NCBI RefSeq assembly: GCF_003711805.1
Contig: NZ_QXCP01000001.1
Location: forward strand, 1-64,000
Length of the DNA: 64,000 nt
Direction: 5' to 3'
Origin: Brachybacterium sp. EE-P12
GTDB taxonomy: Bacteria; Actinomycetota; Actinomycetes; Actinomycetales; Dermabacteraceae
Below, piece by piece: positions 35,469-46,183 of this stretch. The position numbers and the translations under genes were made by a program. The notes beneath the pieces were generated by a model, which worked only from the letters and a program-made list of their open reading frames with translations, did not search any database and was not told where the DNA came from. Numbering within the stretch: position 1 is the first letter of the stretch; the number at the start of each line of letters is the position of its first letter.

Positions 35469-37236
35469 GCGGCTCCAGCGCCGCACGCCGCCAGCCCCGG
35501 GCGGAGCTGATCACCGCGAGCTCCTCCGCCCGGGCCAGGTCCTCGACCTCGAGCGGGCGTTCCACGAGCTCCCCGGCCTCGAGCGCGAGCCGACGGCCCA
35601 TCCCGTCGAGGCATCCGTCGGCCAGCGGCGGGGTGCACCAGATCCCCGCCAGCCGCACGGCAAGCGTCGCGATCGTGGTCTCGACGAGCCGGCCGTGGGC
35701 GCCGCGCAGGATCACGTCATCGACTTCCGGGTGGCGGGCACGCGCCGCGTCGAAGTGCTCGCGCACGGTGGTCTTGTGGGCGCTGAGCTGGGCGGGGACG
35801 ACGGTGAGGCGGGTGTCCAGGGCCAGGCGCACCGGCTCCGGGGCGTGGCGGAGCGGCCTCGGCTCGAGCGCGCAGCCGCCGTCGCGGCGCAGTCTCAGCC
35901 GCATCAGCTGCTCGCCCTCGAGCCCGGCGATCTGCGCGAGCGCCGCGGCGAGCGCCGTCTCGTCGATCCTGATCCGGAAGTGCTCGGCCGAGCCTCGCAG
36001 GCGGCGCAGATGATGCTCGAGGTGCCGGGCGCGGCCGTCCGCGACCGCGAAGGTCTCCAGCAGGGCGAAGGGCTCCCGCTGCCCCGTCGGCAGCACGGCG
36101 GCCTTGGCGAGCAGCTCGTCGTACTCCCCGTCGGCGGTGGACTGCCAGGTCACGCCGCCGCCCGCGCCGTAGACGGCGGAGCCGTCGGTGCGGTCCACGA
36201 CGACGGTGCGGATCGCGACGGAGAGGCTCGCCCGGGGTCGCTCTCCCGCGGCACCGGGGGCGATCACGCCGATCGCGCCGCAGTACACGCCGCGCGGGGA
36301 GTCCTCGAGGCGGGTGATCAGCTCCATCGTGGACAGCTTCGGGGCGCCGGTGATCGAGCCGCAGGGGAACATCGCGCCGAGCACGTCGACGAGGCCGGTG
36401 CCCGGCCGGGGACGGGAGCGGAGGCGGGAGACCAGCTGGAGCACGCTCGGGTACTCCTCGATGCCCAGCAGCTCGGTGACCTCGACGCTGCCGGGCTCGC
36501 TGATCCGGGCCAGGTCGTTGCGCAGCAGGTCCACGATCATGATGTTCTCGGCGCGGTCCTTCTCCCCCGTCGCCACCCCCGCGCGTGCCGCCTCGTCCCG
36601 GGCGGGATCGCCCGTGCGCACGGCGGTGCCCTTCATCGGCGCGGTCGTGATCTCCTCGCCGTCCCAGGTCAGGAAGCTCTCCGGGCTCGCCGAGACGACG
36701 ACGTGCCGGCCCAGGTCGAGATAGGCGTGGTGGGCGCCGCGCTGGCGGTGGGCGAGGTCGCCGTAGAGCCCGTAGGGGTCGCCGGCGAGGCGGGAGCGCA
36801 GGCGGGTGGTGAGGTTCGTCTGGTAGGTCTCGCCCTCGGCGATCGCCTCCCGCACCGCGGCGATGCGCTCGGCGTGCTCGGCGCGGGACCAGTCCGGGCG
36901 CCAGGGCTCGAGGGCGTAGCCGCCGGCGGGGGTGAGCGGGGCGGGGCCCGGGTCCGGGGCGTCCGCGATCCCGCACCACACCAGCGGCAGCCCCTCCTGA
37001 CCGGGGCGCACGTGCGCATGCGGGTCGAGTCCGGCAGCGGCCTCGTAGGCGAGCATCAGCACCGCCCAGGACCCGGCGGCGACGGCCTGCTCCGCCTCGG
37101 CGAGCACGGGGAGCACCTGCTCGGGACGCTCCGCCCGGAGCTCGCGCGCGAAGCGGCCGAACTGCAGCGTCGTGCCCGCGACGAGGTCGTCGAGCCGGGC
37201 CCGCGGCGCGGGGGCGGGGTCGGGGCGGGTGCTCAC
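35458..37236 (-). CDS. pabBC: Aminodeoxychorismate synthase component I fused to aminodeoxychorismate lyase (PabB-PabC)
   Basis: A 592-residue fusion. Residues 1 to about 370 are the chorismate-binding PabB domain with PMKGTAVRTGDP (the Lys of the PabB type), AENIMIVDLLRNDLARI and FPCGSITGAPKLSTMELI. The remainder is a PabC-like PLP fold IV enzyme with the Lys in AHKTTVREHFDAA. Together they turn chorismate plus ammonia into p-aminobenzoate for folate. The glutaminase subunit PabA is not in the window. The fusion arrangement is common in actinobacteria. It diverges from larC. Confidence 0.9.
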   Translation of the reverse strand: MSTRPDPAPAPRARLDDLVAGTTLQFGRFARELRAERPEQVLPVLAEAEQAVAAGSWAVLMLAYEAAAGLDPHAHVRPGQEGLPLVWCGIADAPDPGPAPLTPAGGYALEPWRPDWSRAEHAERIAAVREAIAEGETYQTNLTTRLRSRLAGDPYGLYGDLAHRQRGAHHAYLDLGRHVVVSASPESFLTWDGEEITTAPMKGTAVRTGDPARDEAARAGVATGEKDRAENIMIVDLLRNDLARISEPGSVEVTELLGIEEYPSVLQLVSRLRSRPRPGTGLVDVLGAMFPCGSITGAPKLSTMELITRLEDSPRGVYCGAIGVIAPGAAGERPRASLSVAIRTVVVDRTDGSAVYGAGGGVTWQSTADGEYDELLAKAAVLPTGQREPFALLETFAVADGRARHLEHHLRRLRGSAEHFRIRIDETALAAALAQIAGLEGEQLMRLRLRRDGGCALEPRPLRHAPEPVRLALDTRLTVVPAQLSAHKTTVREHFDAARARHPEVDDVILRGAHGRLVETTIATLAVRLAGIWCTPPLADGCLDGMGRRLALEAGELVERPLEVEDLARAEELAVISSARGWRRAALEPLSG

Positions 37237-37265
37237 CGCGCCATGATGCCCGATACGCTCCGACT

Positions 37266-38633
37266 ATGGATCTCGCCGCCTCTCGCCACGCCTACATCGA
37301 CGCGACCGCCGGGATCGCCGGCGACATGCTGCTCGCAGCGCTCGTGGACGCCGGCGCGGACCTCGACGAGATCCAGCGGGTGCTGGATGCCCTCATCCCG
37401 GGCTCGGTGCGCCTGGTGTCCTCGCGCGTGGACCGCGGCGGGCAGCGGGCCGTGAAGGTCGACGTGGAGGTGCTGGTGGAGGATCCGCCGCACCGCACCT
37501 GGTCCTCGATCCGGGCCCTGCTCGAGGAGGCACGCGGCCGCGATGACGTCCCCGGCCGCACCCTCGACCTGGCGCTCGCGGTCTTCGGGCGCCTCGCCGA
37601 GGCGGAGGGCGCGACGCACGGGGTCCCGGCCGACGAGGTCCACTTCCACGAGGTGGGGGCGCTGGACTCGCTGGCCGACGTGATCGGGGCCTGCGAGGCG
37701 TGGCGGCAGCTCGGCATCGCCGAGGGCACCGGCAGCGTGCTCGCCGTGGGCTCCGGCCGGATCCGCGCCGCGCACGGCGACATCCCGGTGCCGGTCCCCG
37801 CGGTCGCGCGCCTCGCGCTCGGCTGGCCGACGGTCGCCGGCGAGATCCTCCCCCCGCGCGGCCACGGGCACTCCCACGACCATCATCACGCCGACGCCGA
37901 CGCCGACGCGGCGCTGCCCGCCCACGCCCGGGGCGGCCCGCACGAGCACGGCGGCAGGAGCGTCCCCGCCGGTGTCGCTCCGGGCATCGGCGAGCTCGCG
38001 ACCCCCACCGGCGTCGCCCTCCTGCGGGGCCTCGCGGCGTCGGCCGGGCCGCAGCCGATGATGACCACCGAGGCGCTCGGCGTCGGCGCCGGCACCAAGG
38101 ACACCCCGGGCCGCCCCAACGTGGTGCGGGTGCTGGTGGGCCGCCCGCACGGGGACGGGCTGCCGCCGGACGCTCACGCCACCCCCACCGCCGCCCTCCA
38201 GCTCGAGGCGAACGTCGACGATCTCGATCCGCGGCTGTGGCCGCGCGTCATCGAGGAGCTGCTGGAGACCGGGGCTCTGGACGCCTGGCTCGTGCCGATC
38301 TCGATGAAGCACGGCCGCCCCGCCGTCACGGTCCACGCCCTGGTCCGGGAGGGGTCGGAGGACGCGGCGGCGACCCTGCTCATGGACCGCACCGGCACCC
38401 TCGGCGTGCGGAGGCACCGCGTCGAGCGGGTCATCCGCACCCGCGAGTTCACCGAGGTCGAGGTGCGCGGTCATCGCATCGCCGTGAAGATCGCCCGCGA
38501 TCAGGACGGCGCCGTGGTGCGCCGCGAGCCCGAGTTCCGCGACGTCGCCGCTGCGGCGTGGGCCCTCGGCATCAGCGAGCGGACGATGCTCGACCTCGCC
38601 CGGGAGGCCGCCGCAGGGCTCGCGGGCAGCTGA
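37266..38633 (+). CDS. larC: LarC, nickel-pincer cofactor nickel-insertion protein
   Basis: A 455-residue single-frame LarC. The start AYIDATAGIAGDMLLAALVD, the segment VHFHEVGALDSLADVIGA and ANVDDLDPRLW are family landmarks. The His-rich stretch GHGHSHDHHH near residue 200 should hold nickel. LarC inserts nickel into the pyridinium cofactor of lactate racemase (LarA) and relatives. Lactobacilli make it by frameshifting from two frames; here it is one uninterrupted frame. LarA, LarB and LarE are not in the window. The stop is followed at once by a beheaded cupin gene. Confidence 0.92.
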   Translation: MDLAASRHAYIDATAGIAGDMLLAALVDAGADLDEIQRVLDALIPGSVRLVSSRVDRGGQRAVKVDVEVLVEDPPHRTWSSIRALLEEARGRDDVPGRTLDLALAVFGRLAEAEGATHGVPADEVHFHEVGALDSLADVIGACEAWRQLGIAEGTGSVLAVGSGRIRAAHGDIPVPVPAVARLALGWPTVAGEILPPRGHGHSHDHHHADADADAALPAHARGGPHEHGGRSVPAGVAPGIGELATPTGVALLRGLAASAGPQPMMTTEALGVGAGTKDTPGRPNVVRVLVGRPHGDGLPPDAHATPTAALQLEANVDDLDPRLWPRVIEELLETGALDAWLVPISMKHGRPAVTVHALVREGSEDAAATLLMDRTGTLGVRRHRVERVIRTREFTEVEVRGHRIAVKIARDQDGAVVRREPEFRDVAAAAWALGISERTMLDLAREAAAGLAGS

Positions 38634-38634
38634 G

Positions 38635-38934
38635 CTGCCGGAGCACAATTCCCCGCCCGCCGCATCGGTCCAGGTGATGCGCGGGAGCCTGCGGGTCACG
38701 GGGCAGGATCCGGTGGTGCTCCAGGCCGGCGCGCCCGAGGCGCTCACCCACTCCCGCCATGCGGTCGAGGCGCTGGAGGACACCGTCTTCCTGCCCACCA
38801 CGGTCACCTGGCAGCAGGACACCGGCAGCCACGCCACCTCCACCGGAGAGATGCTCGTGCTCAGCGCCGAGGAGCAGGCCTCGGAGTATGCGGAGATGGA
38901 TCAGGGCTCCGGCGGCGGCCGCACCGACCACTGA
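38635..38934 (+). pseudogene. C-terminal fragment of a cupin gene, duplicate of the one at 42280
   Basis: Directly after the larC stop the frame reads LPEHNSPPAASVQVMRGSLR, then VTGQD, EALTHSRHAVEALEDTVFLP, TTVTW and TGSHATSTGEM, ending at TGA 38934. It closely matches residues from about 46 on of the intact cupin at 42280, but the first 45 codons are gone. A GTG-ATG inside could still start an 86-residue product lacking half the barrel. Confidence 0.8.
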
Positions 38935-39021
38935 GCACTCCCGCAAATTCCTGCGCGTCCTTTCAGTGCGCGGACGCGTCGCCGCGTCACGGGACGAGCC
39001 TCCCGTGACGCGGCCGATGCA

Positions 39022-40497
39022 TCACCGCGCCGCTGTCGCGGGACCCGCCATGTGCTCGACGTCGATCGCGACCGCGCCCTTCGCGGGTACGACCGCCTCG
39101 AACGAGCCGCCCTCGGCAACGGTCACCGTCTCGGTGCAATCGGTTCCGGCGGCCATGTTGCAGTAGGTGCCGGCCGGCAACGAGCTGCGGTAGGTGTTCG
39201 TCACCTCGCCCTCGGTGTTGTTCAGCGCGGCGAAGCCCTTCTCCCCGCGCCCGAAGGCGATGTTGTTGTCGCCGTCGTCCCACCAGTCGGTGACCTCGGT
39301 ACCCGCGACTGCGTTGTGGAAGGAGACCATGCCCTGGATCTCCGGCAGCCGCTGCGTGCAGGTCCACTCCTCGGCGCCGCAGGAGGCATCCCCCACCTCG
39401 GTGGCGGTGGACCCAGGTGCGCCCGCGTCGGTGTCCTCGAAGGTGTAGCCCGTGTAGACACTGGGGCGGCCGTAGTCGTAGGCCAGCATGAAGTCATTGG
39501 CCAGGGTGTAGGTGTCGCCGTCCTTGTAGTTCAGCGTCTCGCCGTTGCGCTCGGTGTCGTGGTTGTCGACGAACACGCCGGCATCCTCGGAATCGAGCTT
39601 GCCCTCGGCGATCGAGTCCAGCCCGGCGATCGATCCGCCGAAGGCGGACTTCAGCTGCCGACCGTAGTCGAACTCGTGGACGTCTCCGGTGCCGGTGTAC
39701 TCCGAGGGCTGGATCGGCTCACCGGCGGCGCCGATGACCTCCTGCACCCAGTACACGTCCGGGTCGGAGAGCTTCGACTTGATGGCGGCGAGGTCCTCAG
39801 CCGGCATGTGCTTCGCGGCGTCGATGCGGAAGCCCTCGACCCCCATGTCGAGGAGATCGTTCATGTAGGCGGCCAGTGTGTCCTGGACCTCCTCCGATCC
39901 CGTTGCAAGGTCTTGCAGCGAGGAGAGACGGCAGTTCTGCACGTTGTCGCGGTCGGTGTAGTCGGATATGTCCTCGCGGCAGTCGTTGAAGTGCTCAGGT
40001 CCGTAGATGCCCGGGAAGTCGTCCAGGGCGTAGGAGGATCCTGCGGTGCCGGTGCCGGCGCCCTGGTCGGCGCCGGTGGTGTGGTTGATGACGGCATCCG
40101 CGATGACACCGACCCCCGCCTCATCGCACTTCTGGACCATCTCCGCGAACTCTTCGCGGGTTCCCATCTTCCCTTCGATCCGGTAGCTGACAGGCTGATA
40201 AGAGGTCCACCACTCCGTGCCCTGGATCTCCTCCTGCGGAGGGGAGACCTGCACGTAGCCGAACCCTGCGGGGCCGATGGTGCTGCCGCACTCCTCGGCG
40301 ACCGAGGTCCAGGACCACTGGAACATGTTGAGGATTACATCGCTGCCGCGAGCGTCTTCCGTCGTCTCGTCGGCACTCGCCGGGAGGCCGGCGTCGCTCC
40401 ATGCGCATGCCGAGAGCATGATCGTCGCGCCGAGCGCGGCGGCCGTGCGGCGCATCATGCTCCTCGGTGAGCGGGCTGTCGTCGTCGTATGCAGCAT
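39022..40497 (-). CDS. amy: Secreted alpha-amylase (GH13)
   Basis: A 491-residue exported enzyme. Its N-terminal signal has MMRRTAAALGATIMLSAC, which reads either as signal peptidase I or as a lipobox. The GH13 barrel shows DAVINHTTG, the nucleophile Asp in GFRIDAAKHMP, the acid Glu in VYWVQEVIG and FVDNHDTER. A C-terminal beta domain closes the protein. It cleaves starch and glycogen internally and resembles Streptomyces amylases. ATG 40497 has an AGGAG site. A MalR-type operator lies 70 bases upstream. It is embedded between decayed genes, so it may be a later arrival. Confidence 0.92.
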   Translation of the reverse strand: MLHTTTTARSPRSMMRRTAAALGATIMLSACAWSDAGLPASADETTEDARGSDVILNMFQWSWTSVAEECGSTIGPAGFGYVQVSPPQEEIQGTEWWTSYQPVSYRIEGKMGTREEFAEMVQKCDEAGVGVIADAVINHTTGADQGAGTGTAGSSYALDDFPGIYGPEHFNDCREDISDYTDRDNVQNCRLSSLQDLATGSEEVQDTLAAYMNDLLDMGVEGFRIDAAKHMPAEDLAAIKSKLSDPDVYWVQEVIGAAGEPIQPSEYTGTGDVHEFDYGRQLKSAFGGSIAGLDSIAEGKLDSEDAGVFVDNHDTERNGETLNYKDGDTYTLANDFMLAYDYGRPSVYTGYTFEDTDAGAPGSTATEVGDASCGAEEWTCTQRLPEIQGMVSFHNAVAGTEVTDWWDDGDNNIAFGRGEKGFAALNNTEGEVTNTYRSSLPAGTYCNMAAGTDCTETVTVAEGGSFEAVVPAKGAVAIDVEHMAGPATAAR

Positions 40498-40566
40498 CGC
40501 GTACTCCTGTTCGTCACTGCGAGCCCGGATTCCCGGGCTCTCCTCGGGCAGCGGCGCCCGAGGAGG

Positions 40567-40595
40567 ACTGCAAGTTCTTGCACATTTCTTGCAGT
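40567..40595 (-). promoter_or_regulatory. MalR/LacI-type operator of the amylase gene
   Basis: ACTGCAAG at 40567-40574 and CTTGCAGT at 40588-40595 form a perfect 8-base inverted repeat. A third CTTGCA lies between them at 40577-40582. CTTGCA/TGCAAG repeats are the known sites of MalR/Reg1 repressors before Streptomyces amylase genes, which are relieved by maltodextrins. Confidence 0.6.
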
Positions 40596-41062
40596 CTCGA
40601 CCGAGGATCGTAGCCCACCGGCTCGCGGGAAGTCGAGACGTGCATCACGGAGCGCCCCCGACGTGAGAGCGCACTCATCGGACATCCCGGACTCGACGAG
40701 GCGCCCTAGCGCTGCGCCGTCGCCTCATTTTCGCGGGCTCACCCGCTCACTCATGGATCGGGACCCTCCACCACCGATATGACCCCGATTTTGGACAGAC
40801 TTCACCCACATTTTGAGAGATCCCCACAGGCCCTCAGGCGTTGCGGCTCCGCTCCTCGCCAGCCCTCGTCGCGGCGGAGCTGTCATGGCGAGGATCCCCA
40901 ACAGGAAGCCGTCGTCGGCCGGTCGCAGGTCCCAGGCGCTGAAGCGCTGCTCGAGGCGCAGCGAGGAACCGCGTGGAGTGAGCTGCCGGCGACGAGCGCC
41001 GATCCTCGTGGAACCGCCGAGGGCGGATCGGCCGTGCCCCGGCACGATGCGCGTTCCTGCGG
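40596..41062. other. Gene-free stretch with a low-GC, IS-end-like patch
   Basis: Apart from the methyltransferase scrap listed next, no gene is visible. Around 40725-40850 GC falls sharply and the minus strand contains phrases such as TGTCCAAAATCGGGGTCATA. From memory these recall the terminal regions of actinobacterial insertion sequences, but no transposase remains. The scrap is cut by this patch, consistent with an insertion later lost by deletion. Confidence 0.3.
40880..40965 (-). pseudogene. C-terminal fragment of a SAM-dependent methyltransferase
   Basis: The minus strand reads LRLEQRFSAWDLRPADDGFL then LGILAM. The intact methyltransferase at 46184-46804 ends LVLVQRFSSWDLRPASDDFL then VGVLEHG. 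The match covers only the last 25 or so residues, and the frame runs on into unrelated sequence. Confidence 0.7.
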
Positions 41063-41385
41063 TCACGGCACCAGACACGCCCGGACCTCGTCGAACCAGT
41101 CGTCGTCGATCTGCCGGTTCGACACCGTCGAGGGCCACGTGTCGAGGCCGTCGCCCTGCCATCGCGGGATGACGTGCAGGTGGAGGTGCGGCGCGGACTG
41201 ATCCGAGCCGGGACCACTGGCGTTGAGGGCGTTCACGCCCCGCGCACCGAGAGACGTCTCCGTGGCCCGAGCGGCCTCCTGGGCGAGCAGCAACACTGCC
41301 TGCAGAGCCTCGGCGGAGGCATCGTGGATGCTGACGGCGTGCTCATTCGGCACCGCGAGCGTGTGCGCCGGGGAGAGTAAGCTCT
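41063..41385 (-). pseudogene. HIT-family hydrolase, N-terminally truncated
   Basis: The frame ending at 41063 reads SPAHTLAVPNEHAVSIHDAS, then LQAVLLLAQEAARA, the active-site PHLHLHVIPRW (HxHxH) and DDDWFDEVRACLVP. The catalytic histidine triad is intact. The first 40-45 residues, with the zinc and nucleotide-binding start typical of HIT proteins (CIFCxIxxGE), are missing upstream of about 41385, where unrelated sequence begins. Confidence 0.8.
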
Positions 41386-41427
41386 CCGCTTCTCCGGTTC
41401 GACAGCGCCCTCCCCCCCTTCCGGGCG

Positions 41428-41490
41428 ATGGTCGAGGTGCGCGGCCAGCGCATCGCGGTGAAGATCGCCCGCGACGCCGCCTCCCGGGCG
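41428..41490 (+). pseudogene. LarC C-terminal scrap, second copy
   Basis: The plus strand reads VEVRGQRIAVKIARDAA, almost the same as VEVRGHRIAVKIARDQD in the intact LarC at 38459-38510. The rest of the copy is absent. Together with the two cupin copies it suggests that a larC-cupin pair was duplicated and each copy lost a different half. Confidence 0.7.
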
Positions 41491-41580
41491 GCTGAGCGCC
41501 GCCCCGAGGGGCGACCTCGGCTCCCTGGTGTCGGCTCTCGTGGGATCCCCTGCAGATCGACCGGACCAGGTGCGGGTGCC

Positions 41581-41990
41581 TCAGGTCAGGACCAGGGAGA
41601 GCACGAGGTTCCACACGCAGATCACTGCCAAGATCCCGAGGCTGTACAGGATCGACGCTCTCAGGATGTCGCTCTCGCGCCCCGAGAGGCCGACGGCCCC
41701 GGCCGCTATGGCGATGGACTGCGGGGAGATCACCTTCGCGGCGTTCCCACCGGCCGTGTTGGCTCCGACGAACAGCGCGGGATCGGAGCCGATGCCCTCG
41801 GCCGTGGCGACCTGCAAGGGAGCGAAGAGAGTGTTGTTGTTGACGACCGAGCCGGTGAGGAAGACGCCGATCCACCCGATGACCGGTGCGATGAGCGGGA
41901 ACAATGCCCCGGTCGCTGCGAGCGCGGATCCCATCGAGGAGGTGGCCGTTGCCGCACTTCTCCTTCTCATACTGCCCCTCACCACATTCA
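41581..41990 (-). pseudogene. L-lactate permease, C-terminal fragment
   Basis: The frame ending at TGA 41581 reads GSALAATGALFPLIAPVIGW, IGVFLTGSVVNNNTLF, APLQVATAEGIGSDPALFVG, ANTAGGNAAKVISPQSIAIA and a last helix ending NLVLSLVLT. These are the final helices of LctP/LldP lactate permeases. Upstream of about 41990 the frame becomes Arg-rich nonsense, so about 400 N-terminal residues are missing. Its presence beside LarC remnants points to a former lactate uptake and racemisation locus. Confidence 0.8.
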
Positions 41991-42279
41991 GCGCACTATT
42001 GACGGCGGGTGCGGCCTGACCGATGCTGATCGGGATCGGTGCCGTCGTGACGCTGCTCCTCACCCTACGGGGACAGACCCTCGAACGCTCGGCACCCGGC
42101 AGGGTGTGAATCGCCGACCAGGCATGGCTCGGGCCGGGAGACGCCTCCGTCGCGAGCACGATGTCGAGCGCACGGCCGGTGAAGGGCGGCCTCCCCGTCC
42201 TTCGCCGATTCGCCAGCGCCGCAGCAGCGCCTGACCGATACTGGGAAGGGACCCACGCCGCCCCGAGGAGGAGGACCCC

Positions 42280-42663
42280 ATGCCTGCCCTGCCCGATGCG
42301 ATCACCCGGGCCATGAACGCGGCCCGCACAGCGGAGAACGGCCGTCACGCGGAGCTCTTGGTGAGCGACGGCCCCCTGCGTCAGAGCGTCATCGCGCTGC
42401 GCCGCGGCGTGCGCCTGCCCGAGCACAACTCGCCGCCCGCCGCCTCGATGCAGGTGGTGCGCGGCGCCGTGCGCGTGACCGGGCAGGAGGAGGCGGAGCT
42501 GCGCGCCGGGGACCTCGAGGCGCTCACCCACTTCCGGCACGCCGTCGAGGCGCTCGAGGACTGCGCCTTCCTGCTCACCACCGTGACCTCGCAGCCCAGC
42601 GGCGGCAGCCACGCCACCCGCACCGGGGAGATGCCCGTGATGGAGGACGAGGACCGCGCCTGA
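42280..42663 (+). CDS. Cupin-domain protein
   Basis: A 127-residue single-domain cupin: VIALRRGVRLPEHNSPPAAS, QVVRGAVRVTG and ALTHFRHAVEALEDCAFLLT. His in PEHNSP and H-x4-H-like residues in the second motif could bind a metal. It has a strong GAGGAGGAGG site. A decayed copy follows larC at 38635, suggesting the two genes once travelled together. Function unknown. Confidence 0.82.
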   Translation: MPALPDAITRAMNAARTAENGRHAELLVSDGPLRQSVIALRRGVRLPEHNSPPAASMQVVRGAVRVTGQEEAELRAGDLEALTHFRHAVEALEDCAFLLTTVTSQPSGGSHATRTGEMPVMEDEDRA

Positions 42664-42674
42664 CCCTGCGGCGC

Positions 42675-45041
<2,367 letters not shown>

Positions 45042-45068
45042 TGCTGCTCCTTCGGGGGTGGGGGATGC

Positions 45069-45995
45069 TCACCGGGCGGTGGTGCCGCGGCGGGCGAGGG
45101 ATTGGAGGATCAGGGTCGACATCTCCTCGACGGACTTGCTCGAGGAGTCGACGAAGTCGATGCCGTGGGTGTCGTAGACGCGGCGGGCACGGGAGAGCTC
45201 CCAGCGGGTCTGCGCGAGGGAGGCGTAGCGGGAGCCGGCGCGCCGCTCGGAGCGCACGGCCGTGAGGCGCTCGGGCGAGGTGAGCAGCCCGAAGCAGCGG
45301 TCGGCGAAGCGGGCGATCGAGCCGGGCAGCACCTCGCCGGCGAGGTCCTCGTCCACCAGCGGGTAGTTCGCCACGAAGATGCCGTGCATCAGCGCGAGGT
45401 ACATCGAGGTGGGGGTCTTCCCGCAGCGGGAGGGCGCGATGAGGACGACATCCGCTTTCTCGATCGCGCGCACGGACTGGCCGTCGTCGTGCTCGATCGC
45501 GAACTCGACCGCCTGCATGCGGCGGTTGTAGCGGCGGGAGTCGCCGACGCCGTGGAGCCGAGCGGGGGCGTGGTCGCCGGTGACGCCGAGCTGCGCCTCG
45601 AGCTGGGCGAGGTGGCCGCTGACGAAGTCGACGACGGGGGCGCGGGTGCGCAGCAGCTCCTCGCGCACCGCTTCGTCGACGACGGTGAGGAACACGATCG
45701 GCGCGACCGCGCCGTCCATCGCGGCGTCGAGGTCCTCGCGCACCTCTCGCGCCTCCTCGACGCTGCGGAGGAAGGGGATCAGGTGCCGCTCGAAGGGGAC
45801 CGACGGGAACTGCAGCAGCAGGGCGTTGCCCATGGTCTCGGCGCTGATGCCGGTGGAGTCCGAGACGAAGAAGACGGGCACCGCCTCCGGCGCGTCCGGG
45901 CGAGGGTCCGTCGAGCCGGTCGATGCGGCCGACGCGGGTGCCGCGCCCCGCGCGGCGCCGGGCAGCGGCGGCGGGATCGGAAGCGATGCGGTCAT
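45069..45995 (-). CDS. ppsR: PEP synthase regulatory protein (kinase/pyrophosphorylase, DUF299)
   Basis: A 308-residue bifunctional regulator. A Pro/Ala-rich leader of about 45 residues precedes VFFVSDSTGISAETMGNALL, the conserved start. The nucleotide-binding loop is APSRCGKTPTSMYLA near 190, and NYPLVDEDLAGEVLP follows. It switches PEP synthase off by ADP-dependent phosphorylation of a Thr beside the catalytic His and on by phosphorolysis. ATG 45995 has an AAGGGGCG site. It is upstream of and co-transcribed with ppsA. Confidence 0.92.
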   Translation of the reverse strand: MTASLPIPPPLPGAARGAAPASAASTGSTDPRPDAPEAVPVFFVSDSTGISAETMGNALLLQFPSVPFERHLIPFLRSVEEAREVREDLDAAMDGAVAPIVFLTVVDEAVREELLRTRAPVVDFVSGHLAQLEAQLGVTGDHAPARLHGVGDSRRYNRRMQAVEFAIEHDDGQSVRAIEKADVVLIAPSRCGKTPTSMYLALMHGIFVANYPLVDEDLAGEVLPGSIARFADRCFGLLTSPERLTAVRSERRAGSRYASLAQTRWELSRARRVYDTHGIDFVDSSSKSVEEMSTLILQSLARRGTTAR

Positions 45996-46183
45996 ACGGC
46001 GCCCCTTGCGGTGGGCCCGACCTCGGGGCCGGGGACACGTCGATGTGCTGGCCACACCGTAGCGGGAGGGGAGACCGGCGGGCGCTCCGGTCCGGGAAGG
46101 TGGCGCGGCTCACCCCGTCGCTGCGCGAGATCGCCGTCGTGCGCGTTCACCCGAGCGCGATCGTGCACGAGGCGCCGCCGCGC

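Noticed and set aside
37860-37960. Repeated GACGCCGACGCC-like codons as a DNA repeat
   Set aside because: They encode the His/Asp/Ala-rich nickel-binding stretch of LarC and are a protein feature.
37266-38633. Programmed frameshift in larC as known from lactobacilli
   Set aside because: The gene is one continuous frame with all family landmarks, so no frameshift is needed.
46085-46183. Carboxymuconolactone decarboxylase-like scrap (LREIAVVRV) upstream of the methyltransferase stop
   Set aside because: The match is under ten residues and the frame continues antisense to the methyltransferase; too little to call a remnant.
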